Below are positions 44,253 to 53,886 of a DNA stretch of 64,000 nt, piece after piece; position 1 is the first letter of the stretch; the number at the start of each line of letters is the position of its first letter. The translations under genes were made by a program, and so were the position numbers. Under the pieces are notes generated by a model that searched no databases, was not told where the DNA came from, and was given only the letters and a program-made list of their open reading frames with translations. The stretch lies in the NCBI RefSeq assembly GCF_001898575.1, contig NZ_MKUD01000072.1, positions 138,576-202,575 on the forward strand. Direction: 5' to 3'. The DNA comes from Spirosoma sp. 48-14. Its GTDB lineage: Bacteria > Bacteroidota > Bacteroidia > Cytophagales > Spirosomataceae.

Positions 44253-46520
44253 TTACGCGTTTTGCTTCATCCGAATGATGTTCAGGGCAGCACCCGCCTT
44301 GAACCACTCGATTTGCCCTTCATTATACGTATGGTTTACCGCAAATTCGTCGGTAGTTCCATCTGCGTGATGCAATATAATTTCAAGCGGGCGACCTGGT
44401 GCAAACTCAGTCAGCCCTTCGATGTCGATCACATCATCTTCCTGAATCTTGTCATAGTCGGCGGGGTTAGCGAAAGTTAGTGCCAGCATACCCTGCTTTT
44501 TCAGGTTCGTTTCGTGAATCCGGGCAAACGAACGGACCAGAATAGCCCGAACGCCCAGGAAGCGTGGCTCCATAGCCGCATGTTCGCGTGACGATCCTTC
44601 ACCATAGTTTTCATCACCAACGACAATCGATCCGATACCAGCGGCTTTATAAGCCCGTTGTACGGCGGGAACTTCACCATACTCACCCGTCAACTGATTC
44701 TTAACCGAGTTGGTCTTCTCGTTGAAGTAGTTCACGGCCCCGATCAGCATGTTGTTCGAGATGTTGTCGAGGTGCCCCCGGTATTTCAGCCACGGTCCAG
44801 CCATCGAAATATGGTCGGTCGTACACTTGCCTTTCGCCTTGATCAGCAGTTTCAGCCCTTTGATGTCGGTGCCTTCCCAGGCAGAGAACGGAGCCAGCAG
44901 TTGCAGACGGTCGGACGTTGGGCTAACAATAACCTGTACACTCGATCCATCTTCAGCCGGAGCCTGATAACCAGCATCGTCTACAGCATACCCTTTCAGA
45001 GGCTGTTCGATACCGGCAGGCTCATCCAGTTTCACCTGCTCGCCCGCTTCGTTGGTCAGCGTATCAGTCATTGGATTGAACGTCAGGTCACCAGCGATAG
45101 CGAAAGCCGTCACGATTTCAGGCGAGGCAACAAAGGCGTGTGTGCCCGCGTTACCGTCGTTCCGTTTAGCGAAGTTTCGGTTGAACGAGGTAATGATCGA
45201 GTTTTTGCGGGTCGGATCGTCCATGTGGCGTGCCCACTGCCCGATACAAGGTCCACAGGCATTGGCCATAACCACACCGCCAATTTCTTCAAAGGTATTC
45301 AGCAGACCATCGCGTTCGGCCGTAAAGCGCACCAGTTCAGAACCAGGCGTAACGGTAAACTCCGCTTTGGTTTTCAGATTCTTGGCCGTTGCCTGAGCTG
45401 CTACCGACGCCGAACGGGTCATGTCTTCGTAGCTGGAGTTGGTGCATGAGCCAATCAGACCTACTTCCAGTTTGGCAGGCCAGTTGTTTTCTTTTACCGC
45501 TTTGGCAAAGTTCGACAGCGGCCACGCCAGATCAGGCGTAAAGGGTCCGTTGATATGGGGTTCCAGTTCCGACAGGTTGATTTCGATCAGTTGATCGTAA
45601 TACGCTGCTGGATCGGCATATACTTCATCATCCGAACGCAGGTGTTGTTTAACCGCATCAGCAGCTTCAGCGATTTCGGCACGGCTGGTGGCTTTCAGAT
45701 AATTACCCATCTTCTCGTCATAGGCGAAGATCGACGTGGTCGCACCGATTTCAGCACCCATGTTACAGATAGTCCCTTTACCCGTAGCCGACAGGCTCTC
45801 TGCACCTTCGCCAAAGTACTCAACAATGCAGCCTGTCCCCCCCTTTACGGTCAGGATACCAGCTACCCGAAGAATAACGTCTTTAGCCGATGCCCAGCCA
45901 CTCAGTTTGCCGGTTAGTTTTACACCGATCAGTTTCGGCATTTTCAATTCCCAGGCCAGGCCCGCCATAACGTCGCAGGCATCAGCACCACCCACACCAA
46001 TGGCGATCATACCCAGACCACCCGCATTTGGGGTGTGCGAGTCGGTACCGATCATCATACCACCGGGGAATGCGTAGTTCTCAATGACAACCTGGTGAAT
46101 AATACCAGCCCCTGGTTTCCAGAAACCAATGCCGTATTTGTTCGAGATGGATGACAGGAAGTCGTATACTTCTTTGTTTTTGCTTTTGGCAATATCGAGG
46201 TCCTTCTCTGCTCCTACTTCAGCCTGAATCAGGTGATCGCAGTGAACCGTTGAAGGAACTGCTACCTTCGGCCGACCTGCCTGCATAAACTGCAACAGGG
46301 CCATCTGGGCCGTTGCGTCCTGCATGGCTACGCGGTCGGGCGCAAAATCCACGTAGGCTTTTCCCCGCTCATACGCTTGCGTAGGCGTACCGGCAAAGAG
46401 GTGACTGTATAAAATCTTTTCCGACAGAGTCAGCGGTTTGCCCACTGCCTGCCGGGCTGCTTCGACGCGTTCGCCAAGGTTGGCATACACACGCTGAATC
46501 ATGTCTAAATCAAAAGCCAT
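44253..46520 (-). CDS. acn: Aconitate hydratase
   Basis: This 755-aa 4Fe-4S enzyme of the TCA cycle, of the mitochondrial-type subgroup by length, interconverts citrate and isocitrate. Cluster cysteines are Cys 359 (GSCTNSSYEDM) and Cys 422 and Cys 425 (NACGPCIGQW). Substrate-binding regions include VPSTVHCDHLIQA, GTDSHTPNAGGLG and the swivel domain's GEGSSREHAAMEPRFLG. All are intact. It is a single gene with its own terminator and 151 bases from the oxidase gene. Confidence 0.97.
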   Translation of the reverse strand: MAFDLDMIQRVYANLGERVEAARQAVGKPLTLSEKILYSHLFAGTPTQAYERGKAYVDFAPDRVAMQDATAQMALLQFMQAGRPKVAVPSTVHCDHLIQAEVGAEKDLDIAKSKNKEVYDFLSSISNKYGIGFWKPGAGIIHQVVIENYAFPGGMMIGTDSHTPNAGGLGMIAIGVGGADACDVMAGLAWELKMPKLIGVKLTGKLSGWASAKDVILRVAGILTVKGGTGCIVEYFGEGAESLSATGKGTICNMGAEIGATTSIFAYDEKMGNYLKATSRAEIAEAADAVKQHLRSDDEVYADPAAYYDQLIEINLSELEPHINGPFTPDLAWPLSNFAKAVKENNWPAKLEVGLIGSCTNSSYEDMTRSASVAAQATAKNLKTKAEFTVTPGSELVRFTAERDGLLNTFEEIGGVVMANACGPCIGQWARHMDDPTRKNSIITSFNRNFAKRNDGNAGTHAFVASPEIVTAFAIAGDLTFNPMTDTLTNEAGEQVKLDEPAGIEQPLKGYAVDDAGYQAPAEDGSSVQVIVSPTSDRLQLLAPFSAWEGTDIKGLKLLIKAKGKCTTDHISMAGPWLKYRGHLDNISNNMLIGAVNYFNEKTNSVKNQLTGEYGEVPAVQRAYKAAGIGSIVVGDENYGEGSSREHAAMEPRFLGVRAILVRSFARIHETNLKKQGMLALTFANPADYDKIQEDDVIDIEGLTEFAPGRPLEIILHHADGTTDEFAVNHTYNEGQIEWFKAGAALNIIRMKQNA

Positions 46521-46787
46521 AGCAAATGAGGATAACAGGTTACTGATAAAAGCTGTTCTACAAAGACAACCAACGAATTCACAAAATGGATTCCGGTTAG
46601 CGTGCCAAAATTAGAAGATTCTGGCACGTTTTGGAAATATTACTTTGTATTACCGCGTACAACACGCCAGGAAGGCTCTAAAAATTCACCAACTCTGGCC
46701 CTTCCCTCGTTATTTCGCCAGACCATCGCCAACGAATAACCACTTTCTCATATATTGGCGGCCTATTTCATCTTTCGGTTATATTGA

Positions 46788-47240
46788 ATGAAGTTTAAAG
46801 CAATTACCCTTGCCAGCATCTTTTTAGGATTAGGTTTTTCTTTTGTTGCCTGTACTGACGAGAATGAAAACCCAATATTACCCACAACCTTCACAGCGGT
46901 TTTGAATGGGACAAACGAAAAACCAACAGCGACAAGCTCCAAAGCAACTGGTTCTTTTAGGGCCATTCTGGATGAAAGCACGAGCGTTTTGAGCTACACC
47001 GTTGTGTATGAGGGTCTGACCCCAACCATGGGTCATCTACATCGAATCGATACAACCCGAACAGATGGCACTGGCCCAATCGATATTCCGTTTCCAAGTC
47101 TAACCTCTCCTATTACTGGCAGTACGTCGGCCCTGACCCCACTCCAGATTTACCGACTAAAACATGGGCAATACTACGCCAACCTGCATACGGCCCAGTA
47201 CCCCGCTGGTGAAATCCGTGGCGAGATACGGACTAAATAA
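46788..47240 (+). CDS. CHRD domain lipoprotein, copy 1
   Basis: This 150-aa lipoprotein has a leader ending FSFVAC (lipobox, Cys 22) and an acidic/Asn-rich spacer. One CHRD (chordin-type) beta domain follows, about 33-150, with the typical start FTAVLNGTNEKP, the core GHLHR and the end YANLHTAQYPAGEIRGEI. CHRD domains are widespread in secreted proteins, and their bacterial role is not established. A close paralogue lies 170 bases downstream. Cell-surface or periplasmic anchoring is inferred from the lipobox. Confidence 0.88.
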   Translation: MKFKAITLASIFLGLGFSFVACTDENENPILPTTFTAVLNGTNEKPTATSSKATGSFRAILDESTSVLSYTVVYEGLTPTMGHLHRIDTTRTDGTGPIDIPFPSLTSPITGSTSALTPLQIYRLKHGQYYANLHTAQYPAGEIRGEIRTK

Positions 47241-47301
47241 GTATTTATCCCTATAGGTTCAGTGCAGAAAACCATTAGCTCTATTTACCTGATTTTTTTG
47301 C

Positions 47302-47330
47302 TTTGACGAATAGAGAATACCCCTATATTG
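47302..47330 (+). promoter_or_regulatory. Candidate promoter for CHRD copy 2
   Basis: TTTG at 47302-47305 is followed after about 17-18 bases by CTATATTG, near the Bacteroidota TTTG/TAnnTTTG pattern. It lies about 80 bases before the ATG at 47411. Confidence 0.4.
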
Positions 47331-47410
47331 CGCATTAAAAGTACATTAACTCACCAATCGTATATCGGATAGCGGACCCCTTTTCTGCTGATGATTAGCT
47401 ACTAACTCCT

Positions 47411-47872
47411 ATGAAACTTGCAAACATTACGCTCGTAGTTGCGTCCGTTCTTGCCTTTGGCTTAATTGCCTGTGGGAACGACGAGAACCCAACGATCACA
47501 TCGACCAAAACAACCTTGACGGCTACCCTGAACGGAGCCAGTGAAAAACCAAACTCAACATCGTCAGCCGCTTCTGGTACATTTACCGGCGTTGTGGATG
47601 AAACCACTCGTGTTCTGAGCTACACCGTGACTTATACGGGTCCCTTTACGGCATCATTGACCGCTGGACACCTGCATCGTGTCACCAATACCACCGCTTT
47701 GACTGGAGGGGTTGAAATCCCGTTCACCAGCCTGGTTTCTCCCATTACAGGTACTTTTCAGTTAGCTAACCAGAACCGGGTCGATAGCCTGAAGAATGGG
47801 TTTTACTATGCTAATCTGCATACAGCCCAATATCCGGGTGGAGAAATTCGCGGAGACATCAAGAAGAAATAA
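47411..47872 (+). CDS. CHRD domain lipoprotein, copy 2
   Basis: This 153-aa paralogue of the preceding gene has leader MKLANITLVVASVLAFGLIAC (lipobox LIAC) and then the acidic DENP motif shared with copy 1 (ENENP). The CHRD domain has LTATLNGASEKPNSTSSAASG, GHLHR and YANLHTAQYPGGEIRGDI. The two copies keep the same order of motifs throughout, which points to tandem duplication. It ends with Lys-rich KKK and a strong bidirectional terminator. Confidence 0.88.
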   Translation: MKLANITLVVASVLAFGLIACGNDENPTITSTKTTLTATLNGASEKPNSTSSAASGTFTGVVDETTRVLSYTVTYTGPFTASLTAGHLHRVTNTTALTGGVEIPFTSLVSPITGTFQLANQNRVDSLKNGFYYANLHTAQYPGGEIRGDIKKK

Positions 47873-47885
47873 CTCATTAACTACA

Positions 47886-47934
47886 GATGTAAAAAAGGCC
47901 AGTCTGCTTTTGCAGGACTGGCCTTTTTTACATC
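47886..47934. terminator. Bidirectional intrinsic terminator
   Basis: A stem of about 22 bases with one bulge (AAAAAAGGCCAGTC and its complement at its core) lies between the converging CHRD copy 2 and Hsp20 genes, with T-runs on both strands. Confidence 0.93.
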
Positions 47935-47949
47935 AAAAACTTTTACCAT

Positions 47950-48423
47950 TTACGCTACCGAAATGGTTTGGGCAGGCTGGTTGGTTTCAGGGTTTTTGGG
48001 TAAAACCACTTTCAAAACCCCATCGGTATACACAGCGGAGATAGTTTCTGTAAGCACTTTATTGTTCAGTTGAAACGACCGCTCAAACGAACGATGCCCA
48101 TATTCCTGATACGTGTACTTAGTCTGTGTCTCAGCTGACTCGGGCGATTCAGTTCCTTCGTACGAAATAGTCAATACATCATTCTTTATCGCTAGCTTAA
48201 TATGCTCTTTCACGAGAGCCGGAGCGAACAGAGAGATGGTGTAATCGGTATCCGTTTCTTCGATATTGACGGGTACCTGCTGGAACCAGCCACCGTGACG
48301 CCCTCCCCAGAAGCCGCCAGCCTTACCGCGTCCCCAGGGACCGCCAAATCGGCCGCGTCCAAATCCACCCCAATGGCCACAATTTCCTTTATGTCCTGCT
48401 TCGAATGCTTGTTTGTTATACAT
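47950..48423 (-). CDS. Hsp20/alpha-crystallin small heat-shock protein with Gly/Trp-rich N-terminus
   Basis: This 157-aa small heat-shock protein has an alpha-crystallin domain, about 50-140: PVNIEETDTDYTISLFAPALVKEHIKLAIKNDVLTIS, then FERSFQLNNKVLTETISAVYTDGVLKVVLPK (the A-x-x-x-n-G-v-L signature). The C-terminal PAQTISVA replaces the usual IxI anchor. The first ~47 residues are unusual: almost only Gly, Arg, Phe, Trp and His (WGGFGRGRFGGPWGRG and GGFWGGRHGGW). Such a low-complexity aromatic/Arg tail could drive assembly or condensation (inference). A small membrane protein gene follows upstream on the same strand. Confidence 0.88.
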   Translation of the reverse strand: MYNKQAFEAGHKGNCGHWGGFGRGRFGGPWGRGKAGGFWGGRHGGWFQQVPVNIEETDTDYTISLFAPALVKEHIKLAIKNDVLTISYEGTESPESAETQTKYTYQEYGHRSFERSFQLNNKVLTETISAVYTDGVLKVVLPKNPETNQPAQTISVA

Positions 48424-48480
48424 GGTTGTTTGTGTTTATTTGTGTTTACTGATTTTGCAATTGTTGTTAACGGCTATGAT

Positions 48481-48744
48481 TTAGCCAATTGGAATAACCC
48501 GGCTATAAGTTGGATAGATTGCGCGTGACCGATAAGCCGGATCGTCGATTGAAATAACGTTCGCCGACTGCCAACGTCCCCGCTCCAGTGGCCCAAATGC
48601 CCGTCCCGCCAAACGAGGCCCGACGAATCGTGCTACCAGAAACAGACCAGCCCCTACCAGCAGGACTTTTAAAATGAGGGTCAGTAGAAACAAAGCTAAC
48701 CCGACAGCCAGTGCAACACCGGCTATTCTCCAGATAATGTTCAT
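48481..48744 (-). CDS. Small membrane protein upstream of hsp20
   Basis: This 87-aa protein has a hydrophobic N-terminal half (IIWRIAGVALAVGLALFLLT then LKVLLVGAGLFLVARFV), which makes one long or two short membrane segments. A basic/Gly tail follows with RAFGPLERGRWQSANVISIDDPAYRSRAIYP. I recognise no family. It lies 57 bases upstream of the Hsp20 gene on the same strand, so a shared stress response is possible. Confidence 0.65.
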   Translation of the reverse strand: MNIIWRIAGVALAVGLALFLLTLILKVLLVGAGLFLVARFVGPRLAGRAFGPLERGRWQSANVISIDDPAYRSRAIYPTYSRVIPIG

Positions 48745-49103
48745 GTTGTTTATGATTTAATGGTTCAAAAGTCCAGTTCAGAAGTAGATCGGGTAATTAC
48801 CAATCCTGACGCGTCATTTCAATTATCTACGTCCAATTCAGGTGCTTTGATAGGGTGACGGACAAGGCCAGCGTTTTACTTTAACCAATTGTAAAATTTT
48901 TCAAAAAAAATAGACGTCCACTCGCTTAACCCAGACAAACCTAAGCAATAACCCTTTGACTAATAACTAATTACCTATAGCAATCAACGCTCATTATTTT
49001 TCAGAAACATCAACATTTTTTGATAAAAAAGGCACCTCCAGATAAAGCATTAAGCTCTATTCATGGAGGTGACGATAACACTGTTATGCCGAAAATGCGT
49101 TGA
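48745..49103. other. 359-base intergenic region
   Basis: It holds the terminator of the CotH gene (49024-49072) and should hold the promoter of the small membrane protein/hsp20 pair. I see no clear promoter pair and no gene. Confidence 0.55.
49024..49072 (-). terminator. Intrinsic terminator of the CotH-type gene
   Basis: CACCTCCA (49033-49040) pairs with TGGAGGTG (49064-49071). On the minus strand a T-run follows. The 23-base loop is long. Confidence 0.7.
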
Positions 49104-52100
49104 TCAGGGATTCTGAAGCAGTATAGATGCGCTGTTGTTCAGATACTGTAACTGCCCGGTAGATTCAAATTGGATACTCCGGGCCGTTGCGCTGTTCGTC
49201 GTAACCGTTACCGTATGACCATCCCGAATGACTACATCGTCGCACACACTAGGTACTCGCCCACAATTCCAGGTAGTTGTTGTATGCCAGCTTCCCGATG
49301 ATGTACTTTGGCAAGCCCCCCGACTAATGATAATATCATCGATTCGCAGTTGATCCCGTGCCCCTGAAACGCCAACGCCTGTATAGTAATACTGCCATAA
49401 AAGCTGGATATAGGGTTTATTGAGTAAGGCAGCTGGTAATGCTACAGGACCTATAACCTGGCTATGACCGGGGAGGCTATTACGCACATATTCAACCGGA
49501 TTATTGGACGCATCCAGCAGGTCGGTAAATGGCCCAGAATTACCAATCCGGTAACGTAGCCGGATGTTATAACGACGTGGATTCGTTGTAACGGTTCCTC
49601 CGGTCCACTGTACAGATGCCTCAGTTACATTAGTGGTACGGAGTGCAAGTACCATTCCGCCCAACGATGCAGAAATATACCCGGCTGGCGCACTCCCCGT
49701 ATTGATAAATGCTACACCATTATCTCCTAAGCCATTGATTCGAGTAGCACTAGTCAGGTTGTAAGCCCCTTTCACCGTGTCAGCGAGTGCATACGTTGCT
49801 GATAGCGTAGGGTCTTCCTGATTCATACTAACAAAATGCATATTCGGTGGGTAAGTGCCCGAAGGCGTGGCAGGAGAAAACTGGTCGAACCGATAGTCAC
49901 AGGTACTTAATGTATAGGCAGCAGGCTTACCTATAAAGGAGTTATCTTCGTCAAAAACAGCCGTCAGGGTTCGGTTAGCAGTTGGATTAAACGTATAGGC
50001 TGTATCAGTAGAAATAGTTGCCCCATTTTCCTGCCAGGCTATAAAGCGATAACCTACCAGCGACTTTGCCACGACTCGAACTGAATTACCTTGAAAATAA
50101 ACTCCTGTCCACGGATACGGATTAGTGGCTACTCCAGGAGTGGTCGGCAGAATATCGATCGTGTTAATTTTTACATATCCTTGCGAAGCATTCGATACGG
50201 TGAGCGTAATAGTCCGGTTTGCCGTTAAACTAAATCGAGCGCGAAGATGATCACGTACCGAAGATGGGCGTTGCTGAAGAAACGTACGCACAATATTCAA
50301 ATTGGAAAGCCATTTGGTAACCGAATTTCCCGTCTTCCAGCGGTTGAAATGCTCAGTCATGTAGGGCTGATACGCCTGCTGAAACGAATCGAGTAATGCG
50401 ACGCCCCGGCTTGGAATAAATGTGGTGTTTAGCAGGTCCGCAAACCGATTTATAAAATACGATTTATAACTGCTTACCTCCAGTAATCGGCGAAGAAAGC
50501 GGGTGTATTCCGTAACCGATGCATCATACCCTGCCGTCGATGTAGCTCGATCCAAAGAGTTGGACGTGTACGAATTACCGGCTCCCATCGTCCAGTCCAT
50601 ATCATTCATCATCCAGCGAAAACGACCATCGAGTCCTTTAGGCGCATTAGCCAGGTACTGGCTGGTGCGTTTTCGCCAGAGTTGCTGATTGTTGTACGGC
50701 CAATCGAAGTTTCCCGAATAAATTTCAGTGATCTGGTAATCCGAAAAACTTTCTACATCCATTAGTGTATTTACATAGTTGTAGTCGATGGTAGGCGTCC
50801 CAACAAAATAGTCTTTCATGGCATAAAACTTCACCAGGTCCCCATCATCGGCAACATAAGCACCATAATCGAACTTGATGACGTCGACACTATCGGTATC
50901 CACGCCATAGTTTCGATTTATGTAGTATTTATCATATCGCTCCATCAAGGTATGTACGCCCCAATATTCACCATTCAGTAAGACAATACCTGGGCGATTG
51001 GATTGTGTTTCAAACGGAAGATGCCGAACCATCGTTTGCACAAACGCATCGATGAGTATTGTATTATCCCAGTCATTGCCGCCATTTCTGAGCAACAGAC
51101 GATTATAAAACTGGTTAATGGGACGATTCACGAAGAAGGGATAGCTGAAATCACTATCGCCATATAATCGCAGTGACTTACGGGGGACCGACCGCGAGCA
51201 GCCCCCGTTAATTGACATATCGATTCGTTGATTCAGAATCGAAATCCCATTGATAAAGAATTGTGCATTGGCCGGCCGCTCCCAGTCATCTCCTTTTGAC
51301 GTGAAATTACCAGGTGAACAGAAAATAGCTTCGCCTGTTGGGTTACCCGAACGCCAGCCATCAAATATGGCACCCGCCGTGTATATCCCGGAATTGTAAT
51401 CGAATAGGGATCGTTCGTTGGTGGCGATTGACACAACAGGCAGATTTCCGTACCGATTGGCTGGTGCAATCAAATACGTTTCCGTAACAATATCACTCAC
51501 CAACGCATTAGGCTTATAGGCTACTGCCCGCACTACGGTTCCTTTAAAAACAGGAGATGTCGGTACATAATAAGGAGATGAATTGAAAGTCGATGATTTA
51601 AGCGATGCTTTATTTGGTTCGCTGCTTCGATCAGTAATCGTTAATGGAGTCGAATACGTGAACGACTGATAACTACCTGTCAGCAATGCCCCATAGCCCT
51701 GACCCGGTAATTCAGGATAGTTATTTTTATACTGAAATGTATTGGGTCCAGGGCTTGCTGGATTGGGTTCTGAGCCATCCAGTGTGTAATAAATAGTAGC
51801 AGCAGGATCAGGTGATGTGATGGTCAGGCTAAACCCTGTGGTATAAAAACCTCCTACCTGCGAGAAGACCGGGGCACTGACTACTTCAGCATAGCCTGTT
51901 TTCGAATTATTGCTGGCACCAGGGCTTGTATTGTTGACTGAGTTGGTTCGTTGAAAATAAAACCAATCGGTTGTACCATTAGGTTTACGCCCCCAGGAAA
52001 CATCGGTTCTCTGCGGTCCAAATACGACCTGATCTACCACAGTTGTTCCATCAGGCTGTACGAGACTAATCATTTCGCCATCGGCCGAAAGCTTAAAGCC

Positions 52101-52427
52101 AACGTGTAACACCCCACGGGTGGTCATATCACTGGCCCATAACAGCAGAAATCCATTCGCCGGAATGATAGTCTGTGACGAACCTGTTGGTATCCTATAT
52201 TTTGTTAGTGTCGAATTATCCGAAACATAATATCCGGCAATATTGACGGGCGTCGCATTGGGGTTGTAAATCTCAAACCAGTCTTCGTATGAACCCGAAC
52301 CATCGGCAACGGTTCGGGAATTAGAGGCCATGATTTCATTAATATAAAGTTGCTGAGCCTGGCTACTCAAGCACGTAATACATAAAAAACTGATCACTAG
52401 CGTAGCGTTGAGTAGTCGTTGTTTCAT
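49104..52427 (-). CDS. Large secreted protein with lamin-tail and CotH kinase domains
   Basis: This protein of about 1107 aa starts at MKQRLLNATLVISFLC, with a signal peptide ending SSQAQ. The order is lamin-tail domain (about 25-135, LYINEIMASNSRTVADGSG), a chitobiase/hexosaminidase C-terminal-type beta domain (TIYYTLDGSEPNP, about 185-300), a CotH-type kinase-like domain (about 325-700, with ISINGGCSRSVPRKSLRLYGD-like region, NGEYWGVHTLMERYDKYYI and RWMMNDMDWTMGAGN), a bacterial repeat (YRFIAWQENGATI), then beta domains and a C-terminal module starting SGSWHTTTTWNCGRVPS. I see no VYPNP-type sorting domain. CotH kinases phosphorylate secreted proteins in spore formers. The target here is unknown. 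Confidence 0.85.
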   Translation of the reverse strand: MKQRLLNATLVISFLCITCLSSQAQQLYINEIMASNSRTVADGSGSYEDWFEIYNPNATPVNIAGYYVSDNSTLTKYRIPTGSSQTIIPANGFLLLWASDMTTRGVLHVGFKLSADGEMISLVQPDGTTVVDQVVFGPQRTDVSWGRKPNGTTDWFYFQRTNSVNNTSPGASNNSKTGYAEVVSAPVFSQVGGFYTTGFSLTITSPDPAATIYYTLDGSEPNPASPGPNTFQYKNNYPELPGQGYGALLTGSYQSFTYSTPLTITDRSSEPNKASLKSSTFNSSPYYVPTSPVFKGTVVRAVAYKPNALVSDIVTETYLIAPANRYGNLPVVSIATNERSLFDYNSGIYTAGAIFDGWRSGNPTGEAIFCSPGNFTSKGDDWERPANAQFFINGISILNQRIDMSINGGCSRSVPRKSLRLYGDSDFSYPFFVNRPINQFYNRLLLRNGGNDWDNTILIDAFVQTMVRHLPFETQSNRPGIVLLNGEYWGVHTLMERYDKYYINRNYGVDTDSVDVIKFDYGAYVADDGDLVKFYAMKDYFVGTPTIDYNYVNTLMDVESFSDYQITEIYSGNFDWPYNNQQLWRKRTSQYLANAPKGLDGRFRWMMNDMDWTMGAGNSYTSNSLDRATSTAGYDASVTEYTRFLRRLLEVSSYKSYFINRFADLLNTTFIPSRGVALLDSFQQAYQPYMTEHFNRWKTGNSVTKWLSNLNIVRTFLQQRPSSVRDHLRARFSLTANRTITLTVSNASQGYVKINTIDILPTTPGVATNPYPWTGVYFQGNSVRVVAKSLVGYRFIAWQENGATISTDTAYTFNPTANRTLTAVFDEDNSFIGKPAAYTLSTCDYRFDQFSPATPSGTYPPNMHFVSMNQEDPTLSATYALADTVKGAYNLTSATRINGLGDNGVAFINTGSAPAGYISASLGGMVLALRTTNVTEASVQWTGGTVTTNPRRYNIRLRYRIGNSGPFTDLLDASNNPVEYVRNSLPGHSQVIGPVALPAALLNKPYIQLLWQYYYTGVGVSGARDQLRIDDIIISRGACQSTSSGSWHTTTTWNCGRVPSVCDDVVIRDGHTVTVTTNSATARSIQFESTGQLQYLNNSASILLQNP

Positions 52428-52585
52428 GGCGGGATGCATTTATCATTTTTAATTGTTTTTCTATAACGAACCAATTAAAAATGCAGCAAAATCAACGCCA
52501 ATCTCATTCTTTACGGCCAATATATTACCGAAATCAAAATAGTAGTAACTTAATTTTCGATCTAAAAAGCCCCTAGGATCGCCTG

Positions 52586-53818
52586 TTAACCTATAATTTT
52601 CAAGACAGTTTTGTATAAAACTTCACACCCTAGAGCCAGATCTTCGTATGAAGCATACTCTAATGGGTTATGACTGATCCCATCTTTACAACGCACAAAA
52701 ATCATCCCAAAATCGCAAGCCTCCGACATAACCAGGGCATCATGAAACGGGCCACTTACCAGCTCTGGAGCCTCCAGACCCAACTCCTCGCAACTCACCC
52801 GAATAGTGTCTTTGATCCAGTCAGCGCAATAGCTCGATTTGATATCGGTATCTACGGTCAGTTCGTAATGGAGCCCGTGGGTCTGTGCAATTTCGTCTAT
52901 AGCTGTTTTCAATTGTTGTTCACAACTATCCCGACGTTCCATATCGATGTCTCGAAATTCCATAGTCATACTGACCGCTTCGGGAATGATGTTTCGGGAT
53001 GATGGAAAAACGTTTAACGTACCGACTGTGCCTACGGTTGGAGCAGGTGTAAACTGCGAAGCGATTTCGTTGACCGCCACCACCACTTTAGCCGCTCCCA
53101 AGAGGGCATCTTTCCGTAATGGCATAGGTACCGAACCGGCATGACCGGCCATCCCGTTCAGTTTCAAACTAAGCAACAGTGGCCCAGCTATTCCACTAAC
53201 AATACCAATCGGCTTATTGCTCTTATCCAGAACTGGCCCCTGCTCAATATGCAGTTCTATAAAGCACCGAATGCTACCAGGGGCATATTCATCTTCTTTG
53301 AACTTAGTAATATCGCAGCCAAAGTCAATCAGAGCCTGCTCGCGAGTAATACCATCTTTATCAGCACGTTGTAACTCCCCTTCTTCCAGCTTACCCAGAA
53401 TACCTCTCGACCCGAACAGCCCTTTGTTGAATCTCCAGCTTTCTTCGTCGGCAAATGCAATTACATCGATACTAGCTTCAGGAACAATTCCCTTTTCAGC
53501 GATGGAACAAACAGCTTCAATAGCACATAAAACGCCAGCAATTCCGTCAAAGCGCCCCCCATATGGCTGGGTATCGAGGTGGGAACCAGTCATCAAAATA
53601 GGCGCATCAGGATTTTTGCCCTGTAACCGACCAATTAAGTTGCCAAAACTGTCGATACGAACCGTCAACCCTGCTGACTCCATCCAGCCTCTGGCGTGTT
53701 CGAACATTTTTTTTTCCAGCTGCGAATGCGCCGGTCGGCACATTCCCGTCTCGCCTATTTTGCCAATTCCACTCGAAACTTCAAAAAAATGTTGTAGACG
53801 TGCCGCGTTGATATTCAT
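52586..53818 (-). CDS. M20-family amidohydrolase, probable ureidoglycolate amidohydrolase
   Basis: This 410-aa metal-dependent amidohydrolase of the allantoate amidohydrolase/carbamoylase group has metal ligands in GSHLDTQPYGGRFDG, FADEESWRF, ELHIEQGPVL and GISHNPLEYAS. The substrate loop reads SGPFHDALVM, closer to plant ureidoglycolate amidohydrolase (AYHDSLFM) than to allantoate amidohydrolase (GAGHD). In this position it would release glyoxylate, CO2 and ammonia from ureidoglycolate, the last step of the pathway. An N-carbamoyl-amino-acid hydrolase is the alternative. It is the last gene of the minus-strand urate operon. Confidence 0.8.
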   Translation of the reverse strand: MNINAARLQHFFEVSSGIGKIGETGMCRPAHSQLEKKMFEHARGWMESAGLTVRIDSFGNLIGRLQGKNPDAPILMTGSHLDTQPYGGRFDGIAGVLCAIEAVCSIAEKGIVPEASIDVIAFADEESWRFNKGLFGSRGILGKLEEGELQRADKDGITREQALIDFGCDITKFKEDEYAPGSIRCFIELHIEQGPVLDKSNKPIGIVSGIAGPLLLSLKLNGMAGHAGSVPMPLRKDALLGAAKVVVAVNEIASQFTPAPTVGTVGTLNVFPSSRNIIPEAVSMTMEFRDIDMERRDSCEQQLKTAIDEIAQTHGLHYELTVDTDIKSSYCADWIKDTIRVSCEELGLEAPELVSGPFHDALVMSEACDFGMIFVRCKDGISHNPLEYASYEDLALGCEVLYKTVLKIIG

Positions 53819-53886
53819 TCAGAAAATATGTTTTGGTATTTACTTAACAGTTAACGTAAACCATGAATCGAATTCAATGACTATTT

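Noticed and set aside
44658..45449. 263-codon open frame on the plus strand inside aconitase
   Set aside because: Antisense to a fully conserved enzyme gene, and its composition has no protein-like domain pattern.
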